64,000 nt of DNA from Eleginops maclovinus (lineage: Eukaryota; Chordata; Actinopteri; Perciformes; Eleginopidae): the NCBI RefSeq assembly GCF_036324505.1, contig NC_086370.1:2173953-2237952 (forward strand), in the 5' to 3' direction. Within the stretch, counting starts at the first letter, position 1. The number at the start of each line of letters is the position of its first letter. The translations under genes were made by a program, and so were the position numbers. Shown here in pieces: positions 42,980 to 54,094 of the stretch. The notes beneath the pieces were generated by a model. That model was given only the letters and a program-made list of their open reading frames with translations, was not told the DNA's origin and ran no database searches.

Positions 42980-43760
42980 AAACAGTTCAATGCTAATGAA
43001 AGAGAAAGACACTGGCCTGTCCAATACCTTTACAGAATAGATGTTGGACTGCATGAAATAATACAAAGCTTTATTGCTGAATTGGAGCCCAAAGTTGTCC
43101 CGACAAAGAAAACCAAGAAATCTTTGCAGAGGTTCTTTAAAAAGAGAATAGCAGCACCAAAGGTTATTCCTCGGAAGTATTCTGTGGAATCAGAGTCAAC
43201 TACCTGCTCACACCTTCCATAGACAGGAAGGAAGATCTCCTTGCATGCTGGAAAACATACAGAGGCCAGGTTCAGACCTGGTATTGATATGTGTCTTCTG
43301 TGATCATAATTCAACAGACTTAAATATAGGTTTGAAAGTGTTGGACCAAAGAAGCATTGCGGTTGTATTGAGATCTGATGGTTCAGAACACATTTCAAGA
43401 TGGTCTGGACTGCATATGGCCACATTCTTTTAGCAGTGCAATGCATCGTGGACCACAATGAAGGACTGCCTATTCACCTTACTGTATGTTCTCTGTGGTC
43501 ACTCACTGCTGTGTACATTAAAGAAGCCCAGTGTGTTTTGGCCATTTATGTAGTTTGAAAGTACAAGCTTGACAGTTTTTGATTTGCATGTTATTATCAT
43601 ACTATTGTTGATGTGTCTGTGTTTTTGTACTGCGCAGATCTGACCACCCCCTCACCTGCTCTCTGGAGCTCGCTGCACCACAGTTGCCTGACAAAGGCGT
43701 CTGTCATGGTGGCTCAGAGGTCCCTGGTTAACGTCAATTGACTTTTGCCATAAATGTTAA
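42980..43760 (+). pseudogene. possible decayed coding fragment, unknown
   Basis: On the plus strand an AG (42985) is followed by an open frame of about 75 codons reading HWPVQYLYRIDVGLHEIIQS, then a basic KKTKKSLQRFFKKRIAAPKV stretch to a stop near 43222. Further open pieces follow in other frames (for example AVQCIVDHNEGLPIH near 43435). It has a protein-like composition but I do not recognise the family. It may be a decayed transposon or processed pseudogene. A 142-codon frame on the opposite strand is taken as a shadow. Confidence 0.3.
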
Positions 43761-43917
43761 TATTAAATATGTAAAATACTCGTAAAGTTGCAAAAGAAAC
43801 AAAAAGACGCTTTAGCTTTTTTCTTAGCCATTGTTCGTCGAGAGGCTTTCATTATAAGTGCCATCATCATCACATCATCATAACGCAAAAAAAAATGTAT
43901 TTACCTTGTATTCTTTA

Positions 43918-44313
43918 TAGGGCACGTGACTTGCGAGCGAGCCGAGCATGCAGGGAATGAAGTCAACGCTGCGCTTGAACCTGTTGCACATGCTCAGGCT
44001 CGTCAGAAGAGTTGAACCTGTTGCACAATGGCCTCAGGCTCGTCAGAAGAGTGCACGGCTGGAAGTTTGGTACCAAAGAGGGCGGCACGTCAGTTGTGTG
44101 GAATTATTTTGGCTTTAAAAAGGAAGATGCTGCGCAACGTCAGGTATTCTGCAGAACGTGCCTCGCTACTGTTGCTACCTCATAAGGTTCACGATTGTAA
44201 TCACGATTGATTTATTGCTTGTGTTTGTTGAAAAATACATGAGAAGAGGACCTTGAAAAAATAATCGCATATTAAATCGCAATTAGATTATTTTCCAAAA
44301 TCGTTCAGCCCTA
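43918..44313 (+). mobile_element. 396-bp hAT deletion derivative with exact TSD
   Basis: Begins TAGGGCACGTGAC and ends TCGTTCAGCCCTA; only TAGGGC/GCCCTA is shared as inverted end. The exact 8-bp duplication ATTCTTTA lies at 43910-43917 and 44314-44321. It holds a BED-finger remnant and ends in subterminal AAATCG/GATTTT-type DNA. In hspa12a intron 1. Confidence 0.85.
44060..44180 (+). pseudogene. BED zinc-finger remnant in the 396-bp hAT
   Basis: One plus frame reads SVVWNYFGFKKEDAAQRQVF followed by CRTCLATVATS and a stop. This is the N-terminal half of a ZBED-type BED finger (aromatic pair, then CxxC) without the histidines. The catalytic transposase region is deleted. Confidence 0.7.
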
Positions 44314-44386
44314 ATTCTTTACCCCTTTATTTAGCATGCAACACCACCATATTTTAACATTTAATTTCAGATGTTGACCTCATGAC

Positions 44387-44980
44387 TAGGGCTGCAACTA
44401 ACAATTATTTTGATAATCGATTATTTCCACGATTAATCGATAAATCGCATAAAAAACGCGTCCCAAAAAAAGGTTTTTCCATTATTTTATTCAGAAAACT
44501 GTATTTTTAAATTGACATAATCAACACACAAAACAACCCAAATGTAGGCGATGTTCAGATTTGTTAAAAACGCTTCAATGTGTCCTAGTTCACTCCTTAA
44601 ATAAAGCACAGTGGAACCCAACCCCCTTTCTGCAAATTTGCAAACACTTTGAAATAGCTGAATCAATAAATGGGCATAGTTTAAATAAGTCAGAAAAAGT
44701 CACGTAAGCCATTAGTCGCAGCGAGCCGGTCATTGTTGAACAAAAAAACAGTGTTGTTTAAGGTGAAGTGTTCCCACGCTGTTGATGATTTTAGTCGGAT
44801 GCAGAGCCGTACTTCTCTCCGCCGCTGACATTTTTCGAATGTTTTCTTTTTTCAAGCGACGTAGCCAGCTCCGCAAACAGAGAGTAACAACATAGACCCA
44901 ACGAATCAATAACTCCATTTGTTGCCAACTTTTTTAGTAATCGATTTTTATAGATTTCATCGATTCGTTATTGCAGCCCT
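44387..44980. mobile_element. hAT MITE, TAGGGCTGCAACTAACGATT family, copy B
   Basis: Starts TAGGGCTGCAACTAACAATT and ends CGATTCGTTATTGCAGCCCTG. Flanks CTCATGAC / CTCATGTT agree at 6 of 8. 594 bp. It has about 160 bp more interior than copy A at 23964-24396. Confidence 0.85.
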
Positions 44981-45521
44981 GCTCATGTTGACATGACAGC
45001 TCCCCAAAAGTGAATCCAAAAAATCTTGATGGGCACCATGTAGCTGGCTCCAGTTTATTTCACAAACCTGGCACCTCCATTTGGAAGGGTAGGACATGGT
45101 CAGCATCATAGAAACGTCTCATCTCAACGTAAAGGTCAAATACATATATTCCATAGGTGGGATGCTGATAGCTTCCACGATGTTTGAATATCAGAGTCTG
45201 CAAACATTTGTCAATTTGATGTTATGGTTTGGAGAGGTTTCGTGAGGCTCACGATGGGTTCGGTTGGGTGTGTGGGTAAGACCTGGTTTTGTGGCTTGAG
45301 TATCTTGATCATTACCGAGCAGACTGGCTATAACTGGCGTCATAATCACATGTTAGCTTTTGTATCCAGCACATTTCTGCTTCACTTTTGCACTGTTGGG
45401 AGGGGAGACTTGCCATCCATTCCTATACTGTACAGTCAATGCCCCTAGTGGACGGAGAAATAATGCTACAACTCCTGATTACCTTCAGCTGTTGCCAAGG
45501 GCTTTTGTTAGCCACAAAGCT

Positions 45522-45556
<35 letters not shown>

Positions 45557-46797
45557 CTGCTCAAGCTTTTAAGATAGCCCAGAAACTCTTATGTAAAAAC
45601 TCCCCCCTCTAAGCAACAACCAGCCACTTTTCTATGCAACATCCTGAGTCTCATGACATAAAAGGAAAAATAACTCCCTTTGATCTGATAACTATTAACA
45701 TTTACTTTACTAAAGCTCCTTCTTTGTCAGTCAGTGTAGGGGTTGTCAGCTTTGACTCCAAAGTGCCACCTGTTTACAGACCAAAGCTGGACTCATGATG
45801 ACTGCCTCTGGACTTTTGAACCATTCCTCATAACAACTCCTGCTTGACATTTCCACATGAAAGTTGCCAGACTGATTGTTACTTTATATGAAACAGATTT
45901 TTAAAAGACCCAATTGGGGCATTTTCATTGCAACAAAGGCTTTTGTATAAAACAATGAACAGAGCAGTCTGACAGAGAGACAGAGCGAGTTCCTGGAGAG
46001 GGCAGAGCGTTTCGGTCACTCTGAGGAAATGCTTTAAAACCCTGCTGAACAATGGCTTTCCTTCCTGCCTGTCTGAAATGGAAAAAACTGATAATAGCAA
46101 AAGCTCTGCTCAGTCCCTCATTACTGGAGACAGTTCACTTAACCCAAAGTAGAGCAGAATAGATTGGTGCTCTGCGGACCACATACTCATCTGTAGTGAT
46201 TAAAACATGAAATAATAGAGATTTGGTATTTCATCAGCCCAGTGTTCTAACATCGAATCACATACCATCATATTTCAGATCAGATTTTGCAGCCAGGCTT
46301 TTCTTTGGGTGTGTGCATATTTAAAGAGCAATGAATTATTTAACAGTGAGAAAGTATTCATAGCTCAGCACTGGCTTCACATTTTAAGGAGACACATCTC
46401 TACAAGCTGACTTGCATTTAATTTTGCTTTATATTTACTGATATCTGGTCAGGGGGCTGCTGTATATGGATATATAGATAAAGAAAACTCAGATTCTATA
46501 GAGGTATTGAATTGACGACTGTAGTTTAGAATGTGTCTGCTTCACATTGGTCAGTATTAGTTAGAGGTACAACTGCAGGTTTATTTGGTTACTTGGCTTT
46601 CATTAAGCAATATTAGGCAATAATCCAAACATTTTTATTGGTTTTCCAACAGGTGTTTGTATTTTCAATATCTTGTGATTGAACACAAATATCTACTGTC
46701 TGTTTGAAGTGATAAAATGCTTGAATCTAACATTTCCACAGATTGTGAGGACCTGTCTGCCTGCATCTATAGAAGGTGTATGGTTTTTTGTGAGTAA

Positions 46798-46799
<2 letters not shown>
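44981..46799. other. intron 1 part; (CAA)n at 45522-45557
   Basis: A (CAA)12 microsatellite is the only feature I can support. Confidence 0.5.

Positions 46800-46892
<93 letters not shown>
46800..46892. repeat. (GT)n microsatellite
   Basis: About 46 uninterrupted GT units. Confidence 0.98.
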
Positions 46893-46894
<2 letters not shown>

Positions 46895-49800
46895 GTACTA
46901 AGAAATGTCCGGCAGTACTTCTACACATGTTTTTGCACTGTTTCCCCCATATTTCCCAGCTCCTATCTGATGGCCCATGTGTAGCCCATCCTGTAGCTCC
47001 CACTCATGCACAGACTCCCCCCCTCCCCCCACATCTCTGCGACATGACACAATGCTTACACTGCCTGCAGTTCCTTTTCCTCTCAACACTCTGAGCCATG
47101 GCGTATTAATATGCTGTTTGTTTTGGTCAGCTGGGGGCAGTGATGAGGTCACTCGTGACATTATTTTCTTTAACATGAAAAGATATATATGTGGTGGTAA
47201 AATACACAGTTGTAAATGTAAGTGTGTTTGTAAATTAGTAAAAGCCTTGCAGAGCTCTTTTTACCAGATTACTGAACTATCTGAATAAACTAGCTACCAG
47301 TATGTGACATTCCAACCTTTACCTACTAATTAGGTTAGACAAATTGTATGTTCATTCAAAAATAACTTTCCTATTGAACATTTTTTCCACTGTAAACAGA
47401 AAATGACCAATGCAAAATTAATGAAATCCGAATGAATAAAAAAAAATATCTATGTTATTAGATAATGTCATTGAAAGGCCGTGAAGGTTGTGAGAAAAAG
47501 CAATTACACAAGAGGATTGAATAGCTGTATCATAGTTAAATGATTCACTTTTATATCCAAACACACTGAGGCTCTAAATCACCATCAGCTCTTTACATGT
47601 GCAAACATGACTTTGACTGTGCAGTTGAATGTGGCCTATTGGTTCAGGCTACAGAGCCTGTGTGATTTAATTACTTTCATAATACAAGTGTAGACGAGAG
47701 ACAGGAAAACATACAGGATACACCGGACCATATACGCAACTACATTTGAGAATAAAGCCTGAAAACTGCCTCCTGCTGCCTCTACTAATATGTGTAAGCC
47801 ACTTTACAGAAGCTTAAAGCTATAATAAGTTAGACTCACTGTGTGAAGAAGTTAATGGCCAGGGTGTTGAATCCCCAAACCCCCCAACATCTACAACTGA
47901 CCATCGCCTGTCTGACACCCCGCCCTTCCCCCACACAATTCACACACTGATGTCAACAGCATGCAGAAGACACTTCACTTACTGAACAGTTATGTAAATG
48001 AAGTACCTTTTGTATCTTTTCTGAGAGCCTAACTCTTTCGGTTGCAGCTGAACTTGATTCGCAGCAGCAGAGAGTAAACAAGTTATTTTCAATAGAGAAA
48101 GTCAAAGTTTTATTTATACAAGTGGTTCCTAATAAAAAAAAAAGCAGAATCACCATTATTGTGAGGATTACAACATCATTGCATCGCTGTTAATTGTTCC
48201 CATGAAACCCATAGCTCAGGTCAAACATTCCCTTTCCAATATACATGAGTTCCGTTCCAGTTCAGTGCTGAACAGAACCTTGTGGGAGCCAGGTCATGAC
48301 GTCAGCCTTTATGTCTATGCGTTTCTCAGGAAAGCCAAAGAAGCCCTTTCTCCAGGCATATCCTTAACTATGATCTACCATTTGATAGTCTAAGAAGACC
48401 ACTTCCATATTCCACTCATTGCTGGTATAAGAAAAAAAAAGAGCCCAAAACGGTCAACGATAGCGAATGGTTAATCATTCAGAGTATGGTAGCAAAAACA
48501 AATAAAATGTCACATGTATGCCACGCTAATTATCTTGACGCTGCTGCTTCCTTTCACAAACTACTGTTGTTGCTCAGGTTAATCTTGCACTAGACTCTGA
48601 CGTCCCCTTGCTTTTGGTGCTGTGCGAGAAGATAGTAAAGGCCGGATTAGAAGTGGTTTGGTTTTCACGGCCGACTCCCGGCACAGATGCAGTGGGAAGT
48701 TCAAAATCGGGAACTGGCTCTGAAGCAGCCCTGGAAACACCTGTTTGGAAAGGGGTAAGACTGTGACGAATACAAAGTGCACCGACTGCACAGAAGAATG
48801 AGTCTGTGAGTAGAAACCCGTCTTAATTTGTAGAGAAACTACGTCCACTTTCCTCCTTAAATTCAGGTTACCAAAATAACTTTCAGAAACACAGTTTACA
48901 ACACTCTCAAGTCTGACAGGAGAAATCCTACTGAGGTTTTGCACCATCTCCAAATCACTAATGACTCTAATCCAAAAATGTGTTAAATTTGTGCTTCAGA
49001 ATTCCTTCTCTGCATGTGCTTGTAGACACAAACAGCAGTGTGGGTCATAGCTCATATTAGAAGTATATGAATTACCAAAATGCCCGTCCTGTACCAAGTA
49101 TTCGATACAAATACATGTTCCGTTACAAGTCGAGCCAGCAGATGTCCTACTGTGTAAACTGAATGGCATACCTTTACATCACTACCATTAACAGAAAGAT
49201 AAAACTGTTTTCCGATGAACCTCCAACATCATCAGCATCCATTATTCAAATAAGCCTTCTTGATCCATATTCCAGAGAGGAATGCTATTTTGTTCTAGGT
49301 TAGCTGAGTGGTTTTCCAATTGTTGTCAAGTTGCCGTGTTGACTCTCTGCACGGCTCCATACTGCAGCCTGCAGAGGGAGCAGGAAGCATACCAATAGTC
49401 TGAGCAGGACTAGTGACTTTGGGAAAAATGCTTCGTCAGCTAGCAGCCACACCTTACTGAGATGAGACTGACATCAAATGAGACAACATTTGGATACCAA
49501 TGAAATTAGGAGCTATTATCTAAAGCAAAATGGATGCTTAGTCACTGGACTTCAATGCAGTGGGTAAAAAGACAAGACATGATTCTGCTGAATCACATCT
49601 CACTCTGACCTTCCACCATCATTTCTGTTAGCCTGATTTTAGAACATAAAAAAGGAAGGTGTGTAAGTATTACTATGGCAACGGGCACTGAGGAGTTGGC
49701 CTTGGTATTGCACAACATTACTAAACTCTGCATGATAATGAAATGTAGGGTCTGCAACATTCAGCTGTAATGACTCCTACCAAGAGACCCGTGCAGAAAG

Positions 49801-49996
49801 TGTTGAGTTTAAGACCAGCCCTTAATCCTCTACAAAATGGAAGAGCCCAGTGAAGGACAAATAGATGTTATAGGTCACATTAGTTCTCATTATCCAAAAC
49901 ACAACAGCTGTACAGTGTGCAAGTGAAGTAAGTGGTTGTTGGACAGGTGGGAGGCCCTAAACAGTGTCCAGCCCCATGAACCAACTCTCACGCTGG
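46893..49996. other. intron 1 part, nothing recognised
   Basis: 3.1 kb without supported gene or element. Confidence 0.4.
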
Positions 49997-50570
49997 TAGG
50001 GATTAGTAGCGGGAACAGGTACTAAAATGATACCGATAAGCTGTCTGTATTTAGTCAGACAACTCACGTGCTTTTTTGATATGTTTATTAGAAGCAGCTT
50101 ACAATTTGGCGTATAGGCTCAGGCCTCATCACTCCACACATTTACATACAACATTGAGATTAAAGAAGTATCCACCCGAGCCTAAAGGGGGAAGCTGGGG
50201 TGGTGGCGGGGCAGGCAAGCAGCAGCAACATGAACGCGGCAGGAGTGATGTGAAAGCAGCAGCATTAGCAAGGTAGAGGCAGATCTGTCAGCTTAAATGG
50301 CAGGTTTAGGAGAAAGTGTTTGGTCGGTTGTAAGAGGGGTGGAGGCGCGTCACGTGTGAATGGATCATTGGTGCTCGAGTTGACCACCTGAACTAGCTTG
50401 CAGGCTTCATGCCATTTGTGTTACGTTATGGTTTAGTGTGATAAAGGCACTGGAATAATTTTAAATATTTAAATATTCACATCTTTTAATGTAATGGATT
50501 AAAGTACTGATAAGGATATCGATTAATACTGGTATTGGTATCGAAAAAACCCTTATGATACGCATCCCTA
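49997..50570. mobile_element. probable hAT MITE, TAGGGATNNGTA ends
   Basis: TAGGGATTAGTAGCGGGAAC at the left and TATGATACGCATCCCTA at the right give short inverted ends (TAGGGAT). Subterminal GATACCGATAAG and GGTATTGGTATCGA words lie inside. No clear target duplication. Confidence 0.5.
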
Positions 50571-51742
50571 TGACTGATTTTCAACTGGAAGCGCTCAGAG
50601 TCCTCACACAAAAAGACTGATTGACTCTCCTTATTTTGAAGATTAAAAAAAAGTTGCTGGCACTAACAAAGTCATTATGTGGACACAGGCCCTGAGCCAC
50701 CATTTCAATAATAGCAAATCATGAACACAGGGCCTCTTTCATTCTCCATGAGCTGCTGTGAAAAAAAAGACAAACACAGATTAAGTTGCTGACTACCCAA
50801 GTCAATAACATTAGACACATAAACACGGCACATTGGCTTTAGAGATGTTAAGTCTAATGTGATCAGTCAAGCTCAGTGTCACACCCTATAGCATATGACA
50901 TCTGGCGGTGATTGTTGCCGTTTACCATGATTGTGTAACATCCTGCTGCAGTGTGCTTTCACTGCAGGGGAGATGGGCCCCAGTTAGGGTCATCAGCATG
51001 GGAATACTCAAGTAATTGCATCAAGTTTGAACTCTTTTATTCTATGCTTCAACAAATAACAGGCTGCATGCTAAAAAAAATATGAGAAAGCACTACAGAG
51101 CCAGGGCCAAGCCACACCAAAAAGGTTTTAAATCTTTAGCTTTGACCAGGCTTGACTGACTCTAATGTGTGACACTTATTTTATCACACAAACACACAAT
51201 TGAGCATGCAATTGTGATCACATCTTATCTTCCAACATGTATGAAGCTCTGCCTTCACAGCTAGGTGTTAATAGCATCCAGGTAACAGTATGTGCTGTGG
51301 CTGACAACAGAACACAGCTGCAAGGCAATCTGCTAGGATTTCAAGTTAAAGAAAGTCTGGTTTGTAACTCTCCTCCCTGCAGGACATCCTCAGGCTGCAG
51401 TCTCTATGGCACACTGTTAGTTACATTACATAACAGAGGAGCAGTGCCAAGCCCCTGGTAAGGTTCGTCCTAGTATCTCTTGAAGGAAAATAACTCCATA
51501 TATGAAAGCATGTTATTTAAAGCTTGAACATGTGAATTCAAACAAATCAGTAAACTACAGAAATGGTCTGCATGCCAAGTGAGTCTCCTGCCAGCATTAA
51601 CATGTCCTACTTTGGGAGAACGGTGCAAACTGCTCACTATCACCTCCACAGTGGATTATGAAGTGGAATCATGGAGAAAAGTGTTAACACTGTTAACACA
51701 TTATTTCACTTGTTTGAGTGTCTGCCAAACTGTACGCTAAAT
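50571..51742. other. intron 1 part, nothing recognised
   Basis: No supported feature. Confidence 0.4.
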
Positions 51743-51750
51743 GTATTTGC

Positions 51751-52253
51751 AAATGTGGAAGAAGTACTCAGATTTTGAACTTAAGTAAAAGTACTACAGT
51801 GTCAAAAACTTTGTTACAAGTAAAACTCCTGCATAGAAAAACGTACTTGAGTAGAACTAAAGAAGTATCGGCATCAAATGATACTTCAAATTATAAAAAG
51901 GTAAAAGTACTTGACTCTGAAATGGGACACATTTATGTTTACTTGACTATTATCATTCATGCACAGCAGGTAAATGTGGAGAAAATAGAAATACAATAAT
52001 ATATATAAACCTATAACTTTATATTATAGTTTATGTATTAGTTTATTTATATGTTGTATTAGTAATCCTAATATGGAAAGTAACTATATACTAATGTTGT
52101 CAAATAAATGTAGGAATACAAATGTTATATTGGCTTCCAAAATGTAGTGGAAGTATGGAAATGGATATACTACCTAAGTAAAGTACAAATACCCCCAGAT
52201 CGCACGTAACTACAGTACTTGAGTAAATGTACTTCATTACATTACACCACTGC
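51751..52253. mobile_element. AGTACT-family hAT MITE, copy 4, exact TSD
   Basis: Left part AATGTGGAAGAAGTACTCAG, right part AGTACTTGAGTAAATGTACT then CACCACTGC. Flanked by exact GTATTTGC at 51743-51750 and 52254-52261. The 8-bp duplication places this otherwise unnamed palindromic fish repeat with hAT elements. In hspa12a intron 1. Confidence 0.85.
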
Positions 52254-52261
52254 GTATTTGC

Positions 52262-53019
52262 AATGGAGCTTACATAATCGTAATGAATAACAATGAGCTT
52301 TAAAACAAAAGAGAAATATTCCAAAGGAGTTCCTCTGACTGGCTTTACAGAACATAATGACCTACAGAATGAAGTGATCAAAATCAGGCCAATCTTCCAT
52401 CTGTACATGGAAGGGATATTAAACCGTTATTGCCTCTGAGCGCACCTCAGAGCACTCCTCTGGCCAGGCAGCACCATAGCATTGTGGGGGGGGGGGCAAT
52501 GCGTTACCTGAGGACATGGTGCAGACTTTTTGCTGCATTGAGTCACAACTCCGGTGGGACGGGTGGGTCACGTGACCGAACTCTGCACCGTTATGGTAGA
52601 TTGAACTGACCTGATGCCAGTAGATAACCAGTCCAAACACACAGCCCGGCGTTAGTGAACACAAACCGGAGAGATAAACTTGTAATATCGCCATGTTTTT
52701 CTGGGGAGTGCTGCTCCGAGCAGGCCAGGCGGGGATATGCTAACGGTGGTACACTGCGGCTGCCCTTGGAGGGCCAATGCTGGGCTTTGTAGCTCACCCA
52801 ACCCCCCTACACAGCGGCTGCTGTGTCATACTTGTATAATAGCGCAGTATTCAACAATATGATGAGTCAACACTGTTCAGAAATCACCAATGTACTTGTG
52901 CACGCGCCCTGCAACCCGCCACACAATCTGCAAACGTGCGCATGCAGTGATTGCTCTCTGAGATTAGCGTTTAAAACTAAAAAAGACAGTTTGAAGCCAA
53001 CACATTGGTATTTGTTTAC
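52262..53019. other. intron 1, exon-1-proximal GC-rich part
   Basis: Contains a G11 run at 52486-52496 and the short ORF at 52611-52694. The rest is not recognised. Confidence 0.4.
52611..52694 (-). CDS. short ORF with strong Kozak and donor site, possible alternative first exon
   Basis: Not recognised. On the minus strand an ATG at 52694 (A at -3, G at +4) opens MAILQVYLSGLCSLTPGCVF and continues GLVIYWHQ, then meets CATCAG/GTCAGT, a plausible splice donor at 52610. The 28 residues look like a single hydrophobic membrane anchor. The frame stays open past the donor to a stop at 52419. It lies 326 bp downstream of exon 1 of hspa12a on the same strand, within a GC-rich stretch. Spliced to hspa12a exon 2 it would not continue the hspa12a frame, so it could be an upstream ORF of an alternative transcript, a separate small gene, or chance. 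Confidence 0.25.
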
Positions 53020-53059
53020 CTGTTAGTATCTTCTCCGCCGCCGTTTCTTTCTCACTCAT
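53020..53059 (-). CDS. hspa12a: hspa12a coding exon 1
   Basis: Residues 1-13 plus one base of codon 14. The ATG at 53059-53057 has A at -3 and begins MSEKETAAEKILT. The exon ends at a GTAAAC donor (53019 downwards), and its phase-1 end joins exactly to exon 2 to give Glu-Glu-Met. The acidic/basic N-terminal tail is not part of the ATPase fold. The 5' UTR must lie above 53060. An in-frame Met in exon 2 (32530) could serve as an alternative start. Confidence 0.8.
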
Positions 53060-53289
53060 CTTCTCCCGCAGTTTCTCCTCCTCCCGAGCCTTCTCCCCGA
53101 TACAGCTACACCAAGCAATGGTCCTGCTTCACCGAAACACCGGACAGGGGGGGAAACTTCAGCACAAACAGCCTCCACGCGGATAATTCGATGTCTCCTT
53201 CAATCCCACTGAGCCTGGCCGTTTCCTGTTCAATGGAAAAGACGTTTAAACGCACATGGAGTGGATTTGGGGTCTGGAGGTTTTGAAAT

Positions 53290-53331
53290 GGGGGGGGGGG
53301 GGGGGGGGCGGGGGGGGGGGGGGGGGGGGGG
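53290..53331. repeat. poly-G run, about 40 bp
   Basis: The plus strand is a nearly pure G run (18 G, one C, then about 22 G). It lies 230 nt upstream of the hspa12a ATG. Runs like this can form G-quadruplexes on the G strand and often collapse or vary in assemblies, so its exact length is uncertain. Confidence 0.95.
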
Positions 53332-53437
53332 CAGTGCCTTTGCAAAGAGGATGTTGGACCCCAGACTGCTGCTGCTCTGTCCGCCCCTCCCACCACTCTC
53401 ACGGATGTCCTGGCCAGGAATCCTCCTGATGACAGGT

Positions 53438-53440
<3 letters not shown>

Positions 53441-53522
<82 letters not shown>
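53441..53522. repeat. (CA)n microsatellite
   Basis: Uninterrupted CA dinucleotide array of about 41 units, upstream of the hspa12a first exon. Confidence 0.98.
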
Positions 53523-53524
<2 letters not shown>

Positions 53525-53570
53525 TAGAGAGAGTAGACATGATAGGCACACTTTATTAGTAAATAGCACT

Positions 53571-54094
53571 GGTGGAAGAAGTACTCAGATATTATCCTTA
53601 AGTAAAAGTACCGCAGTATATAAATACCCAGCTACAAGTACAATTCGTACATTCAAACTGTAGTAAAAAATACTAGAGGATAAGAATAAATAATATAATA
53701 TAATTTTAAAAGTATCAAAACAAAAAGGACTCATTATCCAAAGTGGCTGTTCTCGGAATAATATACTGCATATTATCACTGGTTTAAATAAATGATGCAT
53801 TCATGTATCATTTTAATTTTGCTTCTGGTAAAGGATGACATTACATTAAAAACAACGTTTTCTGACAAGTGTCTCCATGTATAATAGTAGATAATAATGT
53901 ATGAGTTGATTTGCAAAAGTAATGCTGTGAAATAATTATAGCGAATAAAATGTACAATATTTGCCTGGAAAATGTAGTGGAGTAGAAGTAAAAAGTAGCA
54001 TGAAATGAAAATAGTCAAGTGAAGTACAAGTACCTCATAAATGTACTTAAGTACAGTACTTGAGTAGATTTACTTAGATACTTTCCACCACTGG
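53571..54094. mobile_element. AGTACT-family hAT MITE, copy 5, both ends kept
   Basis: CACTGGTGGAAGAAGTACTC at the left and GATACTTTCCACCACTGG at the right form the best preserved ends of this family (CAGTGGTGGAA-type). AAATAG occurs directly on both sides, part of an eroded duplication. About 525 bp, upstream of hspa12a. Confidence 0.8.

Larger units (their letters stand above)
53060..53540 (-). promoter_or_regulatory. presumed hspa12a 5' UTR / proximal promoter region
   Basis: This region is immediately upstream of the exon-1 ATG on the minus strand. It is relatively CpG- and GC-rich up to about 53230. I see no TATA box between 53060 and 53290. It then contains a G homopolymer run on the plus strand (C on the transcript strand) at 53290-53331, interrupted once by C, and a (CA)n tract at 53441-53522 (GT on the gene strand). 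The transcription start cannot be placed from sequence alone. Confidence 0.4.

Noticed and set aside
43030..43458. 142-codon minus-strand frame
   Set aside because: No recognisable domain; the opposite strand has the more protein-like reading, so this is probably a shadow.
47953..48953. Minus-strand frames of 67 and 124 codons in intron 1
   Set aside because: No motif, no splice context, and length within chance expectation for this amount of sequence.
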